Assembly (NCBI GenBank): GCA_946886075.1
Contig: CAMPHR010000016.1
Coordinates: 1-64,000, forward strand
From: an uncultured Novosphingobium sp.
GTDB lineage: Bacteria; Pseudomonadota; Alphaproteobacteria; Sphingomonadales; Sphingomonadaceae
Length of the DNA: 64,000 bases
Reading direction: 5' to 3'
This document shows, piece by piece, positions 7,396 through 16,379 of this stretch. The notes below the pieces were generated by a model that saw nothing but the letters and a program-made list of their open reading frames with translations, did not search any database and was not told the origin of the DNA. The position numbers and the translations under genes were made by a program. How positions within the stretch are numbered: the first letter of the stretch is position 1; the number at the start of each line of letters is the position of its first letter.

Positions 7396-8745
7396 ATGGG
7401 GATGCACAGCATGACGAAATTCGCAGTCACCCGCCGGGCCGTGACGGCCGCCGCGATGGTCGCGCTGTTGGCGGGCTGTGGCATCATCGGGGGCAAGAAG
7501 GGCGGACCCAAGACTCCGGTTGTGGGCAATCGTGTCTCGATCCTGACCAATGAACAGGGCGTGGAGGTCGATCCGACCCTGGCCGATGTCACGGTCACGC
7601 TGCCCGAAGCCGTTGCCAATGATCAATGGTCTCAGCCCGGCGGCGGTCCGTCCAAGGCGATGGGCCACCTTGCCCTGAGCGCCTCCCCGGCCACCGCCTG
7701 GACCAGCTCGATCGAGGGCAGCACGCCGCGTGCGCGCCTTGCCTCTTCGCCGGTCATTGCCAATGGCAAGCTCTACGTCATCGACGCGGGCGCGCATGTC
7801 ATCGCTTTCGACGCGACGAGCGGCGCCAAGCTCTGGCAAACGTCCCTGCCCGCCGAAGGTAGCGGCCGCGCCCTGTTCGGCGGCGGCGTCAGCATCGTCG
7901 ACGACAAGCTCTATGCCAGCACGGGCGTCGGAGACGTTGCCGCGCTCAATGCCGCGACTGGCGCCATCCTGTGGAAAAAGCGTCCGGGCGGCCCGCTACG
8001 CGGCGCGCCGACGCTCGCCAACGGTCATGTCTATGTCATGGGGCAGGACAACCAGATCTTCGCGCTCAACCAGAGCGATGGCGAAGTGCAATGGACCGAC
8101 AGCGGCACGCTGCAGGTAACCGGCGTGTTCGGTGTCGCCGCTCCCGCCGCCGCGCAGGGCACGGTGATCGCAGGCTACAGCTCGGGCGAGCTCACCGCCT
8201 ACCGCTATGAAAATGGCCGCACGCTCTGGGGCGATGCCCTGTCGCGCACCAGCATTTCGACGGCGGTCGCATCCCTCACCGACATCGACGCCAATCCGGT
8301 GATCGATCGTGGCCGCGTCTTCGCCATCGGACAAGGCGGCCGCATGGCTTCCTATGAGCTGGTGAGCGGACAGCGCCTGTGGGAAATCAACATCGCCGGC
8401 ATTTCCACCCCTTGGGTTGCGGGTGAGTGGGTTTTCGTCGTCACCAGCGACGCAAAGCTGCTCTGTGTCGCCCGCGCGACTGGCAAGATCCGCTGGATCA
8501 GCCAGCTTCGCCGGTGGGAAAAGGAAAAGAAGAAGACACGCGCAATCCGCTGGACCGGACCGGTTCTGGCGGGCGGCCGCCTGATCCTTGTATCCACGCA
8601 TGGCGACCTCAACTATGTTGATCCGGCCACTGGAAACATTCAGTCGGCGGTGGACATGGACAGGTCGATGTCGCTGTCCCCCGTTGTCGCGAACAACATG
8701 CTCTATATTCTTGCCGACGACGGCAAGCTGACGGCGCTGCGCTAA
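7396..8745 (+). CDS. bamB: Outer-membrane assembly lipoprotein BamB
   Basis: A 449-residue lipoprotein with a basic n-region, a hydrophobic core and the lipobox LLAGC. An eight-bladed PQQ-type beta-propeller follows; repeated blade motifs such as GKLYVIDAGAHVIAFDATSG, AALNAATGAILWKK, VFALNQSDGEVQW-like and LICVARATGKIRW are evenly spaced. BamB scaffolds the BAM complex that inserts beta-barrel proteins, which suits an organism with many TonB receptors. Start codons at 7396, 7402 and 7411 are all possible; 7411 gives the most typical signal peptide (MTKFAVTRRAV). It lies between the yfgM-like gene and der. Confidence 0.93.
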   Translation: MGMHSMTKFAVTRRAVTAAAMVALLAGCGIIGGKKGGPKTPVVGNRVSILTNEQGVEVDPTLADVTVTLPEAVANDQWSQPGGGPSKAMGHLALSASPATAWTSSIEGSTPRARLASSPVIANGKLYVIDAGAHVIAFDATSGAKLWQTSLPAEGSGRALFGGGVSIVDDKLYASTGVGDVAALNAATGAILWKKRPGGPLRGAPTLANGHVYVMGQDNQIFALNQSDGEVQWTDSGTLQVTGVFGVAAPAAAQGTVIAGYSSGELTAYRYENGRTLWGDALSRTSISTAVASLTDIDANPVIDRGRVFAIGQGGRMASYELVSGQRLWEINIAGISTPWVAGEWVFVVTSDAKLLCVARATGKIRWISQLRRWEKEKKKTRAIRWTGPVLAGGRLILVSTHGDLNYVDPATGNIQSAVDMDRSMSLSPVVANNMLYILADDGKLTALR

Positions 8746-8778
8746 GGCGGCGCCATAGAAAGGAAACGGGCCCTCATC

Positions 8779-10158
8779 ATGCTGCCCACAGTTGCCATTG
8801 TCGGGCGGCCCAATGTGGGCAAGTCCACCCTTTTCAACCGGCTCGTCGGGAAGAAGCTGGCGCTGGTCGATGACCAGCCCGGCGTCACGCGCGACCGGCG
8901 TGAAGGACAGGCGAACCTGCTCGGCGTCGATTTCACCATCATCGACACGGCGGGTTATGAGGATGAAGATCCCCAGACCCTGCCCGGCCGCATGCGGATG
9001 CAAACGCAGGCCGCGGTCGAAAGCGCGGACGTTGCGCTATTCGTAGTAGACGCCCGCGCCGGCATTACCCCGCTGGACGAAGAAATCGCCCGCTGGCTGC
9101 GAGAGGGCGACGCCCCGGTTGTGCTGATGGCCAACAAGGCCGAGGGCAAGGCTGGCGACGATGGCGTGATGGAAGCGTTCAGCCTGGGCTTGGGCGATCC
9201 CATCCCCTTCTCCGCCGAACATGGCCAGGGCATGGCCGACCTGTTCCAGGCGCTGCTCCCCTATATCGATCGCGAGGAAGAGGAAGAGGAGGAAGCCGAA
9301 CCGAGCGAAGCAGACCTCGAAGCCGCCCCCCTGAAGCTCGCCATCGTCGGTCGTCCAAACGCGGGCAAATCGACCCTCATCAACCGGCTGCTAGGCGAAA
9401 ACCGTCTGCTGACGGGACCCGAGGCAGGCATCACCCGCGACAGCATCGCCGTCGATTGGAACTGGACCGACCCGCGCGATGAGGACGCGGAACCCCTCCC
9501 CGTCCGGCTGATCGACACGGCTGGCATGCGTAAGCGTGCCAAGGTTCAGGACAAGCTTGAAAAGCTCGCTGTTTCGGACGGCCTGAACGCTGTGAACTTC
9601 GCCGAAGTCGTCGTGCTTCTGCTCGATTCCACGCGCGGGCTGGAGGCGCAGGACCTGCGCATCGCCGACAAGGTGCTGGAGGAAGGCCGCGCCCTGGTCG
9701 TCGCGCTTAACAAGTGGGACACAGTGGAAAATGGCTCCGCTCTATATCAGGGCATCAAGCAGGCGCTCTCCGACGGTTTGGCACAGATCCGCGGCGTACC
9801 GATCATGACCGTGTCGGGCGCGACCGGAAAGGGTCTGGACGATCTCATCCGCGTTGCCTTCGAAACACGCACGGCCTGGTCGCAACGCGTTTCCACCGGC
9901 ATCCTCAACCGCTGGTTCGAACGCGCGCTGGAAGCTAACCCGCCCCCCGCCCCTGGTGGCAAGCGGATCAAGCTGCGCTACATCACCCAGAACAAGACCC
10001 GGCCGCCGACCTTCGTGCTGTTCGGCACCCGCCTCGACGAGTTGCCGGAAAGCTACCGCCGCTATCTCGTCAACGGCATCCGCAAGGAGTTGGGCTTCGG
10101 CGCCGTACCGGTCAGGCTCACGTTGCGCAGCGCCCGCAATCCCTATGCCAGCAAATGA
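8779..10158 (+). CDS. der: Ribosome assembly GTPase Der (EngA)
   Basis: A 459-residue protein with two tandem Era-type GTPase domains. The first P-loop GRPNVGKS is at residues 9-16 with DTAGYEDE as G3; the second P-loop GRPNAGKS is at 191-198 with DTAGMRKRAK and NKWD (G4). A KH-like domain at the end contains RIKLRYITQNKTRPPTFVLFG. Der acts in 50S subunit maturation and is essential. A highly acidic linker (seven consecutive glutamates, residues 166-181) joins the two G domains, as in other alphaproteobacterial homologues. The start is ATG with AGGAAA rather far upstream (about 14 bases). The stop overlaps or abuts the next small gene. Confidence 0.97.
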   Translation: MLPTVAIVGRPNVGKSTLFNRLVGKKLALVDDQPGVTRDRREGQANLLGVDFTIIDTAGYEDEDPQTLPGRMRMQTQAAVESADVALFVVDARAGITPLDEEIARWLREGDAPVVLMANKAEGKAGDDGVMEAFSLGLGDPIPFSAEHGQGMADLFQALLPYIDREEEEEEEAEPSEADLEAAPLKLAIVGRPNAGKSTLINRLLGENRLLTGPEAGITRDSIAVDWNWTDPRDEDAEPLPVRLIDTAGMRKRAKVQDKLEKLAVSDGLNAVNFAEVVVLLLDSTRGLEAQDLRIADKVLEEGRALVVALNKWDTVENGSALYQGIKQALSDGLAQIRGVPIMTVSGATGKGLDDLIRVAFETRTAWSQRVSTGILNRWFERALEANPPPAPGGKRIKLRYITQNKTRPPTFVLFGTRLDELPESYRRYLVNGIRKELGFGAVPVRLTLRSARNPYASK

Positions 10159-10162
10159 TCCG

Positions 10163-10360
10163 ATGCATGTGAACGCCAGGGGGATGAAGTGCCCCTGGCC
10201 TGCCCTGCGCGCTGCCCGGGCGATGCGGTCAGCCGATCTGGTGACCGTGGAAGCCGACGATCCCAACGCGGCCCGCGAGTTGGAGGCACTGACAAGGCAG
10301 CATGGCTGGAGCTTCGCTACGACGGCCACCCATCGGTTCGAATTATCGCGGAATTTCTGA
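10163..10360 (+). CDS. TusA/SirA-like sulfur-carrier protein
   Basis: A small protein of 65 residues from the ATG at 10163, or 71 if the ATG at 10145 (overlapping the der stop) is used. The family motif CPxP is present as GMKCPWPALRAARAM near the N-terminus, with the persulfide-carrying cysteine at about residue 10, followed by a short alpha/beta sandwich (LVTVEADDPNAARELEAL). TusA proteins relay persulfide sulfur to tRNA thiolation or molybdenum cofactor synthesis. It is likely cotranscribed with der. Slightly shorter than usual (about 75-80 residues). Confidence 0.8.
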   Translation: MHVNARGMKCPWPALRAARAMRSADLVTVEADDPNAARELEALTRQHGWSFATTATHRFELSRNF

Positions 10361-10444
10361 AGCTTGCCCCGTACTGACGGCGGGGCTTAACCTACTGTTT
10401 ACGCGCCGCTTCTATCGTGGACGGGAAACAGGGAGTGTGACGCC

Positions 10445-10885
10445 GTGTCATATCATGAGGCAGAACTGGTCAATCAGGCCGATCTGGCAAAATCCAGAGC
10501 GGAGCTGGGCAGCGCATTTGTCCGGATCCTGAGCTATTTTCGCGAAGATGGCGAGAAGGCCATCAGCGCCATTGAGCAGGCCATTAGGGAGCGTAACGCG
10601 GTCGCACTTGTGACACCTGCCCACACCCTGAAGGGCGAATCAGCCCAATTTGGCGCCCATCGACTAAGCAGCATGGCCGAGCGGATCGAGATGGTAGCGC
10701 GCCGCTGTGTCGAGACCCGTGAAGGGCCCGACGAGTTGATCGAAGTGGTCGTGGGTCTGCGGCCCTGCTTTACCGAAACCATGTCTGTCCTTGATCGCGA
10801 CTCCAACCCGCTCGTTGCGCGTCGCCCCGCCACCTTCGGACGCCGCAGTGACTCTCCCTCCCCAGGCTTTGGCCGCATGGCCTGA
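10445..10885 (+). CDS. Histidine phosphotransfer (Hpt) domain protein
   Basis: A 146-residue protein with a GTG start preceded by GGGAG. Residues about 15-110 form a four-helix Hpt bundle with the signature AHTLKGESAQFGA, making His60 the phospho-accepting residue. A roughly 30-residue arginine/serine/proline-rich tail follows. Hpt proteins relay phosphate between hybrid kinases and response regulators in the cytoplasm. No kinase or regulator is adjacent, so the partner is unknown. One possibility is a role in a sphingomonad cell-cycle or stress phosphorelay, but it is not ChpT-like in size or sequence. Confidence 0.88.
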   Translation: MSYHEAELVNQADLAKSRAELGSAFVRILSYFREDGEKAISAIEQAIRERNAVALVTPAHTLKGESAQFGAHRLSSMAERIEMVARRCVETREGPDELIEVVVGLRPCFTETMSVLDRDSNPLVARRPATFGRRSDSPSPGFGRMA

Positions 10886-10930
10886 TCAACTGCGCATCTA
10901 GTATTGAAATGAAACGGATCAGCGCCCCAT

Positions 10931-11929
10931 ATGCAGGCGATGATCCGTTTTTCCGTTCTGGACCTTGTCCCCGTCACTGAAGGCGGCAGCGTCACCGAAG
11001 CCCTTTCCAACGCTGCCGCCTTCGCCATTCACGCTGAAAATCTTGGCTTCCACCGTTATTGGGTCGCCGAACATCATGGCATGCTCGGCATCGCTTCGGC
11101 CGCGACCTCCGTCGTGCTGGCGCATATCGGGCAGGCAACATCGACGATCCGTATCGGCTCCGGTGGCATCATGTTGCCAAACCATGCACCGTTGCTAATA
11201 GCGGAGCAGTTCGGCACGCTCGCAGCCCTGTTCCCCGGCCGGGTCGACTTGGGCCTTGGCCGTGCGCCCGGATCCGACCAACGCGTCGCCCAAGCCCTGC
11301 GGCGCACGCTCGTTGGCGGTCCGGATGAGTTCCCACGTGACGTTCTGGAATTGCAGGCCTATTTTGCGGGCGACGCAAGGCTCGGCTTTCAGGCGACACC
11401 CGGTGCTGGCGAAGATGTCCCGCTCTGGATTCTGGGCTCCAGCCTCTACGGCGCCCAACTCGCTGCTGCGCTTGGCCTGCCCTACGCCTTCGCCTCGCAT
11501 TTCGCGCCAGGCGCTCTCGACGAAGCGATCGCCGTCTACCGGCGCGACTTCAAGCCCTCTGCCCAGCTTGATCGTCCTTATGTGATGGCGGGCTATAATG
11601 TCTTCGCTGCCGAGAGCATGGAGGAGGCGCGGCTACTCGCCACGTCGATGCAGCAGGCATTCGTCCGTCTGCGCACGGGGCAACCGGGCAAGTTGCAGCC
11701 CCCGGTGCCGGACTATTTTGAGAGCCTTCCGCCCGGAGCGCAGGCCATGCTGTCGGATGTGCTCAGCGCAACGACGATCGGCACGCAGGAGACGGTGGAG
11801 CGCGACCTCTCCGCTTTTATCGATCGCACCGGTGTCGACGAAATCATCCTGGGCGGGCAAATTTATGATTTTGGGGCACGTAAACGGAGCCTGGAAATCG
11901 CCATGGCCGCCGCAAAGGCGATCAGCTAG
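10931..11929 (+). CDS. LLM-class flavin-dependent oxidoreductase (YhbW-like)
   Basis: A 332-residue protein with a bacterial-luciferase-like TIM barrel. Conserved segments are [28 protein letters not shown] (HH of the luciferase-like group 1 proteins), [25 protein letters not shown] and [15 protein letters not shown]. These match the MsnO8/YhbW group of FMN- or F420-dependent oxidoreductases acting on unknown small molecules. A second ATG at 10940 (MIRFSVLDL) is an alternative start. Its stop overlaps that of the convergent acyltransferase gene by four bases. Confidence 0.9.
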   Translation: MQAMIRFSVLDLVPVTEGGSVTEALSNAAAFAIHAENLGFHRYWVAEHHGMLGIASAATSVVLAHIGQATSTIRIGSGGIMLPNHAPLLIAEQFGTLAALFPGRVDLGLGRAPGSDQRVAQALRRTLVGGPDEFPRDVLELQAYFAGDARLGFQATPGAGEDVPLWILGSSLYGAQLAAALGLPYAFASHFAPGALDEAIAVYRRDFKPSAQLDRPYVMAGYNVFAAESMEEARLLATSMQQAFVRLRTGQPGKLQPPVPDYFESLPPGAQAMLSDVLSATTIGTQETVERDLSAFIDRTGVDEIILGGQIYDFGARKRSLEIAMAAAKAIS

Positions 11930-12993
11930 GCGCCTTGTAGCCGCCCACCGCTCAGTAGCTTGGCAAGGCCGGGCCAGGCTCGGCTGAGCAGCGATCCCAG
12001 CAACAGAACCGCGATCAGCACCAGCAAAGGCTGGATCAGCAAGTAAGCGGGGTAGAAAGGCGATCCGAGCTTTCCAAACAATGCCCCGAGCACCGGCCCA
12101 CCCAGCCAGATCAGGATCAGGTGCGAGCAGAAGATAAGGAAAGCAAAGGGTTCGATGCGTAACAGCATCCCCCTTACCGGGCTCCCGGCCAGCGCCCAGG
12201 ACAGCCGCCAGAAACAGGCAGCAGCAGCGACGCGCACCGCCAGGTCAAGCATGGCGACGTCAATGGCTGCTCCCTGCGCGGCGTTCAGCGAGAAATGGAG
12301 CTGTATCGCCATGAGCAGGAGGAATGGCGCGGCCGCCGCGATCCAGCCCAGCGCGGCGATCCGCTCGGCAAGTCCGGTCCGGCGGGCCATCATACCGAGG
12401 ACAAAGAAGAACAGGATGGCCGGGCGCATCAAAATTGGCGCGCCCCAGCCTGCGATCTGCGCAACTGCAGCCAGTGCCGCGACCCCCATCAGCAATCGGT
12501 TGGGTAGGCGGATCAGCAGCGGCGCGAAGACCATGCACAGGAACAGGTCGCGCAGGAACGGCATCTGCACATTGATGTCGGGGTTCCGGCTGACGATGAA
12601 AAGCTCCTGGAAAAGCCAGTCGAATGACACCGGCACGGGCGCTGAAAGGCCGAGCGACCAGGCCGCGCCGGACACCAGCAGGATACCCAGTCCATTCCAC
12701 AGGATCATGGGCAACAGGATCGTTCGCGCCTTTTGCAGGACATGGTGGAACCAGTTCTGCGTCCGCGACGATCCCCCCACCAGCCAGCCCGAAATGACGC
12801 CCAGCAGCGGCACGGCGCTACGACCGAATATCTCCATCAGCAGCCAGCGCAGATTTTCCTGCGGCGTGCCCCGGGCGATCTCCAGGTCATGTCCGTTAAG
12901 ACCGGTCCAGGCATGCACATAGACCACACCCAGGATGCAAATCACGCGCGCTATAGAAATCGCGTCGGATCGGCGCGCCGCATCGGCCGTCAT
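11926..12993 (-). CDS. Acyltransferase-3 family integral membrane protein
   Basis: From the ATG at 12993 the protein has 355 residues. An open frame continues upstream to 13122, but that extension is low-complexity and arginine-rich and looks non-coding. About ten hydrophobic helices are visible. The first helix carries [15 protein letters not shown] with the family's histidine in TM1, followed by [17 protein letters not shown]. This is the acyltransferase-3 fold (OafA, OpgC, WecH) that transfers acyl groups to cell-surface glycans. A succinyl- or acetyltransferase for periplasmic glucan or polysaccharide is plausible but unproven. It is transcribed divergently from the HerA-like gene. Confidence 0.85.
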   Translation of the reverse strand: MTADAARRSDAISIARVICILGVVYVHAWTGLNGHDLEIARGTPQENLRWLLMEIFGRSAVPLLGVISGWLVGGSSRTQNWFHHVLQKARTILLPMILWNGLGILLVSGAAWSLGLSAPVPVSFDWLFQELFIVSRNPDINVQMPFLRDLFLCMVFAPLLIRLPNRLLMGVAALAAVAQIAGWGAPILMRPAILFFFVLGMMARRTGLAERIAALGWIAAAAPFLLLMAIQLHFSLNAAQGAAIDVAMLDLAVRVAAAACFWRLSWALAGSPVRGMLLRIEPFAFLIFCSHLILIWLGGPVLGALFGKLGSPFYPAYLLIQPLLVLIAVLLLGSLLSRAWPGLAKLLSGGRLQGA

Positions 12994-13232
12994 CAATTGG
13001 GTCAAAGGCACATCCTGAACATACCGCAATCTCAAGTCCGGTACGCATCGCGAACGATTCGGACCAGAGCAGCAACGCAAACGCACGGCAGAAGGTGTTG
13101 ATAGCAGGGCCGGAGGGTTCACAGGGCGGATAATCAGCCGCCCTTCAATAAGCCATTTCTTTACCTCTGCACGGCTAAACCGGTGGACCGGACTGCGGCC
13201 GTTCGTGCCGGAAGGGATATTGAGGGGGGCGT

Positions 13233-14885
13233 ATGAGCCACATGCCAGGAGCTGCCGAATTCACGCATGGCCTTCCGCAGCCTTCGCTTGGCGGAGCCAT
13301 AGGCGCCGTGTTCCAGATCGCCGGTTCCAGTTCCAAGGTGCTGATCGACGCGGCCTCTATCGCCGCGCTCGCGCAGGATCATGATCCATGCACTGCCATG
13401 GCCGGACAGGTGGGCAGCCAGATCAAGATGCGGGTTGGGACGGCATGGCTGATCGCCAGCGTCCGCAGCATGACGCTCGACAGGCAGGACAGCGGCCTCA
13501 TCATCGCCGACGTGGACTTCCTGGGAGAAGGGGAGGAGAACAACGCCAGCGGGCATATCCACCACTTCCGCCGCGGCGTCACCCGCTATCCCGCACCGGG
13601 CACGGAGATCTTCGCGGTATCAAGCGCGGACATGCAGCAGATCTATGCCGCGGATGATCGGCCCCATGTGCAGATTGGTACAGTCTACCCCACCACCGAC
13701 ACCCGCGCCGCGCTCTATGTCGATTCGATGCTGGGCAAGCATTTCGCCCTGTTGGGCTCGACCGGCACGGGTAAATCGACCAGCGCCGCCCTGATCCTCC
13801 ACAAGATTTGCGACCTTTCGCCCGAAGGTCACATTGTGATGGTCGATCCCCATGGCGAATATGGCGCTGCCTTCGCACAAAATGGCGCCGTGTTTGACGT
13901 AGGCAACCTCGCGCTTCCCTACTGGTTGATGAATTTCGAGGAACATTGCGAGGTGTTCGTCACCTCCGAAGGCTCCGACCGCACCGTTGACTGCGATATC
14001 CTGGCAAAGTGTCTGCTCGCCGCGCGGCAGAAGAACCGACTGGCGGAAAGCCTTGGCCGTCTGACCGTGGACTCGCCCATCCCCTATTTGCTGTCCGATC
14101 TTACCAACATCCTGCAAAATGAGATGGGTAAGCTCGACAAGGGCACAGGCGCACTCCCCTATATGCGGCTCAAGACCAAGATCGATGAGATCAAGGCCGA
14201 CCCTCGCTACAGCTTCATGTTCTCCGGCATGCTCGTCGCGGACACGATGCAGGAGTTTCTGGCGAAAATCTTCCGCCTGCCATCGGGCGGAAAGCCCATC
14301 TCCATCATCGACGTGTCGGCCATGCCTTCGGACATCACCTCCGTGGTGGTGTCGGTACTGTCCCGCCTCGTCTTCGACTATGCCATCTGGGCGCGGGACG
14401 AGGCGCAGCGGCCTATCCTGCTCGTCTGTGAAGAAGCGCATCGCTACATTCCCAGCACGACCACGGGCAACGGCCAGGCGGTGCGCCGCATCCTGGAGCG
14501 CATCGCGAAAGAAGGCCGTAAATATGGCGTGTCGCTCGGCCTCATAACGCAGCGTCCCTCGGACCTTGCCGAAGGCGTGCTGTCGCAATGCGGCACGATC
14601 ATTTCCATGCGGCTCAACAATGATCGAGATCAGGCCTTTGTGAGGGCTGCCATGCCCGAAGGCGCGCGCGGCTTCCTTGATTCCATTCCTGCCCTGCGTA
14701 ACCGCGAAGCAATCATCTGCGGTGAAGGCGTCGCGGTGCCGATCCGCGTCGCGCTCGACAATCTGGAAGAGGAACGGCGCCCCGCATCCAGCGACCCGAG
14801 CTTTACCGCCTTGTGGCGTCAAACCGGCGGGGAAGCCGACATCCTCGACCGCACCATCACGCGCTGGCGCAGCCAGGGTCGCTGA
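13233..14885 (+). CDS. HerA-like ATPase (DUF87 / HAS-barrel)
   Basis: A 550-residue protein with TGAGGGGGG just before the ATG. It has an N-terminal HAS-barrel-like beta region (residues about 20-130), then a HerA/FtsK-type P-loop ATPase: Walker A GSTGTGKST at 175-183, Walker B ILLVCEEAHRY, and downstream LITQRPSDLAEGVLSQCGTIISMRL with conserved Q, R and N residues. HerA hexamers translocate DNA, usually with the nuclease NurA in archaea; bacterial homologues are often encoded alone. No NurA or Sir2-type partner is adjacent, so there is no evidence for a defence system. The neighbour is a MATE transporter, converging three bases away. Confidence 0.9.
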   Translation: MSHMPGAAEFTHGLPQPSLGGAIGAVFQIAGSSSKVLIDAASIAALAQDHDPCTAMAGQVGSQIKMRVGTAWLIASVRSMTLDRQDSGLIIADVDFLGEGEENNASGHIHHFRRGVTRYPAPGTEIFAVSSADMQQIYAADDRPHVQIGTVYPTTDTRAALYVDSMLGKHFALLGSTGTGKSTSAALILHKICDLSPEGHIVMVDPHGEYGAAFAQNGAVFDVGNLALPYWLMNFEEHCEVFVTSEGSDRTVDCDILAKCLLAARQKNRLAESLGRLTVDSPIPYLLSDLTNILQNEMGKLDKGTGALPYMRLKTKIDEIKADPRYSFMFSGMLVADTMQEFLAKIFRLPSGGKPISIIDVSAMPSDITSVVVSVLSRLVFDYAIWARDEAQRPILLVCEEAHRYIPSTTTGNGQAVRRILERIAKEGRKYGVSLGLITQRPSDLAEGVLSQCGTIISMRLNNDRDQAFVRAAMPEGARGFLDSIPALRNREAIICGEGVAVPIRVALDNLEEERRPASSDPSFTALWRQTGGEADILDRTITRWRSQGR

Positions 14886-14888
14886 TCT

Positions 14889-16340
14889 TCAGCCTGCAGG
14901 CGCGAAGCGGCCTGCGGGTTCACTCTCGGCATTCACGCTTTCCCGGCATTCTTCCTCATGCACCGGGACAAGCAGCTTCGCCTTGCGCCAGCCGCCATGC
15001 AGATAGGTGAGCCCCGCGATCAGGAATGACGATCCCGAACTCACCGGAAAGCTCAGCCACAGCGCGTTGGCGCCCAGATAGGGATAAGCGAAGTAGTAAA
15101 AGCCCAGGCGCACGCCGAAAAGGGTGATGACCAGGATGATAAGCGGTCTCACAACGACACCATTCGCGCGCATGACGCCGAACAGGATCATGGTCGCACC
15201 GAACAGCAGGAAGCTCCAGGTAGCAAGCAACTGCATGTTCCAGGCCGCATCAATGGCTGCCTTGTCACCTCCCAGGAATAGCGACAGCAAAGGCGCATGG
15301 AATAGCAGGATGATGCCGATCATCGCGCCGGTAATCAGCAGCAGATAGCCAAGGCCATATCCGGTGATCCGCCCGATCCTGTCCCAGCGGTCCGCTCCGA
15401 TATTCTGCGCCGCCATCGCGCTGACCGCCGCGCCCATCGCCATGGCGGGCATCTGCAAATAGGTCCAAATCTGCTGCGCGGCGCCATAGGCGGCGGTGAC
15501 GAGAAACCCTTCGCGATTGACAAGGCCGATAATCATCAGCCCGACCGCAGACATGACGATCATCTGCAAACCCATGGGCAACCCCTTGCCCAGCAGGACG
15601 CGCAACTGATCAGGGGCGGGTATCAGATATTTCAGTTCACGCCCGCGCAAGCGAAGCGGCAGATCCTTTGCATAGACATAGATGACCAAACCCAGCAGGC
15701 TGACGATACCCGCCGCCGCGGTAGCGGCAGCCGACCCGCCGATCCCCATGGCGGGAATTGGGCCAAGCCCCAGAATGAACAAGGGGTTGAGCACCAGGTC
15801 GATAACCACGCTCACGAACATGAAGATAAGAGGCGTGCGCGCGTCTCCCGCGCCCCGCAGTCCCATCATCATCATGACGCTGATCAGGGTCGCGGGCATG
15901 GCGATGAAGATCACGCGCAGATAGACAAGTGCCATGTCGAACGCCTCGGCCGGCGTTCCGAGCAGGCGCAGCAAGACGGGGGAGCTGGCCCAGCCTGCAG
16001 CCGCCACGACAGTCCCCAATATGGTACAAAAACCCGTGGCCGAACCGAAAGACCGGCGAGCGGCGTCCATGTCCCCGCGCCCCGCCGCCTGGGCGATCAC
16101 GACGGTGGAAGCCATGCCAAAGCCAAACACGACGGAAAACATCAGGAACATCGTGATGTTTGCATTGGCCGTGGCGGCAAGCGCCTGCGCCCCCAGAAAC
16201 CGGCCAACCCAGATCGCGTTGATCGATCCGTTCAGCGATTGGAGCACATTGGATGCCAGCGTGGGGATGGCGAACAACAGCAAAGACGACGCAATGGGCC
16301 CGTTTACCAAGTCCCTCGCTTCGCGCTCCCTCGACGCCAT
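14889..16340 (-). CDS. MATE-family multidrug efflux transporter
   Basis: A 483-residue inner-membrane protein with about twelve hydrophobic segments in two homologous halves, the MATE (NorM/DinF) arrangement. Typical features are PTLASNVLQSLNGSINAIWVGRFLG in TM1-2, FGFGMASTVVIAQAAGRGD at the first MATE motif, and the equivalent AMGAAVSAMAAQNIGA in the second half. It exports cationic compounds by Na+ or H+ antiport. It is downstream of valS in the same direction (39-base gap), so it may be partly cotranscribed. Substrate unknown. Confidence 0.92.
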   Translation of the reverse strand: MASREREARDLVNGPIASSLLLFAIPTLASNVLQSLNGSINAIWVGRFLGAQALAATANANITMFLMFSVVFGFGMASTVVIAQAAGRGDMDAARRSFGSATGFCTILGTVVAAAGWASSPVLLRLLGTPAEAFDMALVYLRVIFIAMPATLISVMMMMGLRGAGDARTPLIFMFVSVVIDLVLNPLFILGLGPIPAMGIGGSAAATAAAGIVSLLGLVIYVYAKDLPLRLRGRELKYLIPAPDQLRVLLGKGLPMGLQMIVMSAVGLMIIGLVNREGFLVTAAYGAAQQIWTYLQMPAMAMGAAVSAMAAQNIGADRWDRIGRITGYGLGYLLLITGAMIGIILLFHAPLLSLFLGGDKAAIDAAWNMQLLATWSFLLFGATMILFGVMRANGVVVRPLIILVITLFGVRLGFYYFAYPYLGANALWLSFPVSSGSSFLIAGLTYLHGGWRKAKLLVPVHEEECRESVNAESEPAGRFAPAG

Positions 16341-16379
16341 TCTCCGCCCCTTCCCTGCAATTCGAGCATCATTAACAGA

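Noticed and set aside
13233..16340. A HerA-based defence system with the neighbouring MATE and acyltransferase genes
   Set aside because: The neighbours have ordinary transport and surface-modification functions and face other directions. No nuclease or sensor is present.
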